A DNA stretch of 64,000 nucleotides from NCBI GenBank assembly GCA_009760855.2, contig WPIO01000005.1:13382001-13446000 (forward strand), given 5' to 3'. The translations under genes were made by a program, and so were the position numbers. Shown here in pieces: positions 51,373-64,000 of this stretch. The notes under the pieces were generated by a model. That model searched no databases and was not told the DNA's origin. It worked only from the letters and a program-made list of their open reading frames with translations. Position 1 is the stretch's first letter; each line of letters opens with the position of its first letter. This stretch comes from Cristatella mucedo (lineage: Eukaryota > Bryozoa > Phylactolaemata > Cristatellidae).

Positions 51373-51845
51373 TTTCATTTGTACAGCCTCTATGAGAAAT
51401 TAATCTCTGTTCAGGTGCTTCACAAATAATACTCAGAATAATATATATTATGTAACACCCTCGGAGAGCTGAATATTTTTCTGGGCACTTCAAGGTGTAG
51501 TTTTGTAGAAAGCATTTCCAAATTTTGTGGTAACATCCGCAAGCAGCAGGCACAGTGTAAGCACGAGCATGCACACGAAGGATGAGTCTCAAAGACCCAG
51601 CACCAAGTGCTGTAATTAACAGGTGCGTTTTAAGCTTTTTTTAATGTCGTCATGACAGGGAACGTTGTGACTTCCGTCGTTAGTGACTTCCAGGCTTTGG
51701 GAGCATAGGAACCAAAGGTATGGTTTTCCATGAGGAGTAGTTCTGAGGCTACGGAGCTAGAGCCCACGACCTCGGTCATCAAATATATTCACTTTGACTT
51801 TGATTCGAGGGGAGCAGCTTAACCACCGTGCCAAACTAGCGCGGC
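51370..51845 (-). mobile_element. SINE-B and LINE-B fragments, minus strand
   Basis: 51373-51425 matches the SINE-B/LINE-B tail. 51530-51740 matches LINE-B minus (GCAGGCACAGTGTAAGCACG, TTCCAGGCTTTGGGAGCATA). 51745-51845 is a SINE-B head (GAGCCCACGACCTCGG, TTAACCACCGTGCCAAACTA). Confidence 0.65.
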
Positions 51846-52422
51846 ATAGACACAGCTGTCTGCGGTCATGTGACGATCGAGGGCGTCTGCTCAGCGGACA
51901 GGGTGCCTGTCGCCGGGAGGAGGGTTATGCGGTCAACTAACATTGATGGGCATTCAGAAGAGTGAGTAGGCAGATTCTGGCTTCGGCGACGTCTGGCAGG
52001 CCGAGGTTCAGTCGGCTGCCAGCAAAAATGGGATGCCTGTTGGTCATTCGGTCGCCAACGGAAGCGTCCGACATACCCCCTGACCCTTTAACCAGCTTTC
52101 GAGAACTTCTGATTAATTTAACAGGCTAAATATTATTTTATTAAACATAGCTAGAAATGTTTCGTCCATATCGGCTCACTTTGTTCCTGGAAAAAGCGAG
52201 CACGGCAGAAACGGTGCGGATTGCACGGTACCAATCGCGTGAGGGTGGGAGGGGCGGAACTAGAACACACCAAATCTTGCCTTTCGGCCTTGGTAGCTTA
52301 CAAAAAATTCATTTCAATGGTTTATGTTTTAATTTTTGTATTTGTTCTATTTCATTAATGCATTTTATTCTGCGATATCATGTGTTCGATGACTTCAACG
52401 ACATCCGCGATCGGGCTCTGGA

Positions 52423-52430
52423 ATGGTAAC
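52423..52430 (+). promoter_or_regulatory. Possible RFX X-box half-site upstream of TTC8
   Basis: ATGGTAAC, the conserved right half of an X-box, 45-52 bp before the TTC8 start codon; the left half is not recognisable. A fuller candidate, GTCGCCAACGGAAGC at 52051-52065, has one mismatch to RYYNYY-N1-3-RRNRAC. RFX factors drive many BBS genes; here this is a guess from short motifs. Confidence 0.2.
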
Positions 52431-52474
52431 CGGCTGGGTACCATAGACGCTTCCGGTGGCTCGGCGGCCGTACC

Positions 52475-61668
<9,194 letters not shown>

Positions 61669-62689
61669 GTGAGCAGCGCCCACACACATGAGCTGCCTCA
61701 TCATGAGACACCGGCTTTGCTGTGTGCTTCCTTCGCCTGACACACTCGGTGACATGCCTAGTATTCAAGCCATGAACTGACTGCCTCTTGTTACCGGCGG
61801 CATCGGGTGGCATACGTGGTGCTTCTGAACTTCTTCTTCTTCACTTCTGAAGCATGATGACGATGCACAAAAGTACACACAAGTAGAGGTAGACTATCAA
61901 GTAATCTAGAAAATGCACCAAATGCTTCCATTTTATGGCTGTTAATGACCATTCTCACTGCGGAATATACAGGAGTGAGTGTCGAATACGCACACCAGTC
62001 TCTTCGACTGCACTGGGTTACAAACTAAAGACTGTGTAAACAAGCTCAGTGTTTTAGTATGCTTGCTAGGCCCATATTAGAAATGCGTTATTATTTATGC
62101 ATATTTGTGGTTTTTATATTCTTAGCTAGCTCATGTACACGACTATGGGACTGTCAATATTCTGCTCCAATAATTCGGAAGTATTTCAGGAAAATGAAGG
62201 CAATGACTCATGTAAGTGCTGTGACTTGTCGCGACAGGCCAGGCGAAGTCCAGAAAACCAATGCTTTCCAGAATCTTGTTTCTTCGACGAGTAAACATGC
62301 AGCTCTTTAAAAACAGGCATTCACCGATCCATCGATAGCATTCAGACGAGTTATGACATAGAGATACTTCACTAAGTAGCCAAATAAGGGAAAGGCAGAG
62401 AACCTAATGGGTTCAGTGGCCTCATAATTGCAGTAACTATTTATTTTATAAATCAACCCGTTAAAACCAGTGTTTGTTCCTCGCGGAAGCACTTCAAAGC
62501 GTCTCGGAGAGAGCTGTACAGGACTGCCAACTCTAATCGCTGCAAAGCATCCGAAGAGCTTCACAAGACTATAATTTCACTATCCTATTTAAACGATCCG
62601 GCTTGCAGGTGGGAAGTATCTGTTAATAAGTTTCTGCTCAAAATGGGACTAGGACTACGATCTTCAAAAGCTTTACAGGATACTACTCA

Positions 62690-62982
62690 GCTATTTTCTT
62701 ACGCAAGGACAACTACTCTCCTGCTGCCGACTGTGGCTCATCCTTTCCAGTGGTCCTGAGCTACTACTTCCACACTACTCACTACCTCAACTGCTCTCCT
62801 GACTCTGCTATGCTTCCCAGTTTCTCCTTGTCGCGTGAGACGAAGTCTGTTGGCTACCGAATGCATACCGAAAGTCGCTTAGGCTGTGAGTGCACTATAC
62901 AAACTCTCCAGCGTAACACCTGCATAGTCTTTATGGCTTTGTGGAGTTACAGATGGAGATATATAACTTTACATTACATGAT
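62690..62982 (+). mobile_element. LINE-A 3' end in TTC8 intron 7
   Basis: Begins in the end of the coding region (CTCAACTGCTCTCCTGAC) and continues through the 3' UTR to ACTTTACATTACATGA. Confidence 0.88.
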
Positions 62983-63204
62983 TTAGGCATGCCTTTCATT
63001 AATGCAAAGGACTTCTAGCATGAGCTATCCCCACCTATCTGGACCACGTGGAACAGCGCTGAGGGTTCCTAGTCGCTGACTACAGCAGACATAACGGTTG
63101 CAGCTCCACACCGAAGTGCAATCAAAATACATGCACGTGCGCTCAGATTTTATTTAGGCAGGATATCGGGATTCTGCTAAAGAATGAAGTTGAATACCTC
63201 TGAA

Positions 63205-64000
63205 ATATGTAGTAAACCCAGGGCTTTGTGCTAGGTATGGTTCTTTTCAAGCTGTATACTCTCCCTCTTGCCGATGTGATTGCAAGGCACAATATAGGCT
63301 TTCACTTCTGTGCGGATGACACTCAGTCGTATTTTTGCTTTGATCTCTCCCAGCCTTCAAGCACCTCGAATTCTCTCAACTCCCTTGCTGCCTGTATTGA
63401 TGACATCTGCACACGGATGGCAGTAAATTTTCTCAAATTAAATGATAATAAAATTAACTTAATAGTTATGAGCAAACCAAGTGTGATTCATTAGTTGGAA
63501 AGGCTAACGCTCAAAATTGGCTCTTCCAGCACATCTCCTGTTGAATCTGCACGAAATCTAGGAGTCGTGTTCCAAAATGACATTTCGCTAGACAACCACA
63601 TCAGCTCAACAACCAAGTCTGCCTACTTTCAGCTTCATAACATGGCTAAAATTTGGGCTTGCTTAGATAGGGATACCACATCTAAGTTAGTCCATGCATT
63701 TGTGACATCCGTCGTTACTTCTGTAACTCACTGCTTGCTGGCCTACCGGCCTGTGCAATCAGGCGCTTACAGTTGGTGCAAAACTCTGCAGCTTGGCTTG
63801 TCTGTCGTGAGCGGCACAGTTGCCACATCTCACCACTTCTCACCGACCTGCACTGGCTACCATTCAAGCAACGGATCGACTTCAAGGTTGTGTCGCTCAC
63901 TTTTAGGTCACTTCATTCTTTGGCTCCAGCCTACCTATCAGATCTACTCCCCCACCAGACCAATCATCGTACCATCCGCTTTTCGGAATCTGTTCGTTAA
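63205..64000 (+). mobile_element. LINE-B copy running off the right edge
   Basis: FHFCADDTQSYF (catalytic box), [32 protein letters not shown] and later LLTDLHWLPFKQRIDFK. A stop at 63492 and frame changes near 63710 show it is inactive. Lies in TTC8 intron 7. Confidence 0.92.

Overview
The window is animal nuclear DNA: split genes with short exons and GT/GC..AG introns, abundant non-LTR retrotransposon fragments, tRNA-derived SINEs, DNA-transposon remnants, a satellite-like repeat and many microsatellites. Nothing bacterial or viral is evident. The host is most likely an invertebrate; I would guess a spiralian (mollusc, annelid or flatworm), but the sequence does not settle this.

Two protein-coding genes can be reconstructed exon by exon, both on the + strand. 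The first (about 4.5-43 kb) is a cyclic-nucleotide-gated channel of the beta/TAX-2/CNGL class. S1 to S6, pore, C-linker, cyclic-nucleotide-binding domain and post-CNBD tail lie on exons at 19433-42538 or beyond, and three probable N-terminal exons lie at 4563, 8223 and about 18700. All confident junctions keep reading phase. The true 5' end is not identified; a CpG-rich stretch at 1-1200 is a possible promoter. The second (52475-61668, running off the right edge) is TTC8/BBS8, a BBSome subunit; its start codon and first seven exons (about 340 residues) are present. Both products act in cilia, so this is a cilium-related gene pair in head-to-tail order, about 9.5 kb apart.

Most remaining DNA is intron or spacer filled with repeats. 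Two LINE families of CR1/L2-like type dominate. I call them LINE-A (3' tail of ACATT-type repeats) and LINE-B (3' tail of TTA repeats, preceded by a hairpin). They are nested in each other in both directions. A tRNA-derived SINE (SINE-B) shares the LINE-B 3' hairpin, suggesting a LINE/SINE partnership; a second SINE (SINE-A) has at least seven copies. A hAT MITE at 17673-17859 closely resembles the SPIN family known for horizontal transfer. A repeat of about 175 bp occurs in two arrays (13.4-14.3 kb and 38.4-39.8 kb), the second with an orientation flip.

Other notable points: GC donors in two firmly placed introns, a channel reading frame that stays open through a GA microsatellite into an Arg-Glu tract, and an in-frame 18-bp minisatellite directly behind a channel exon.
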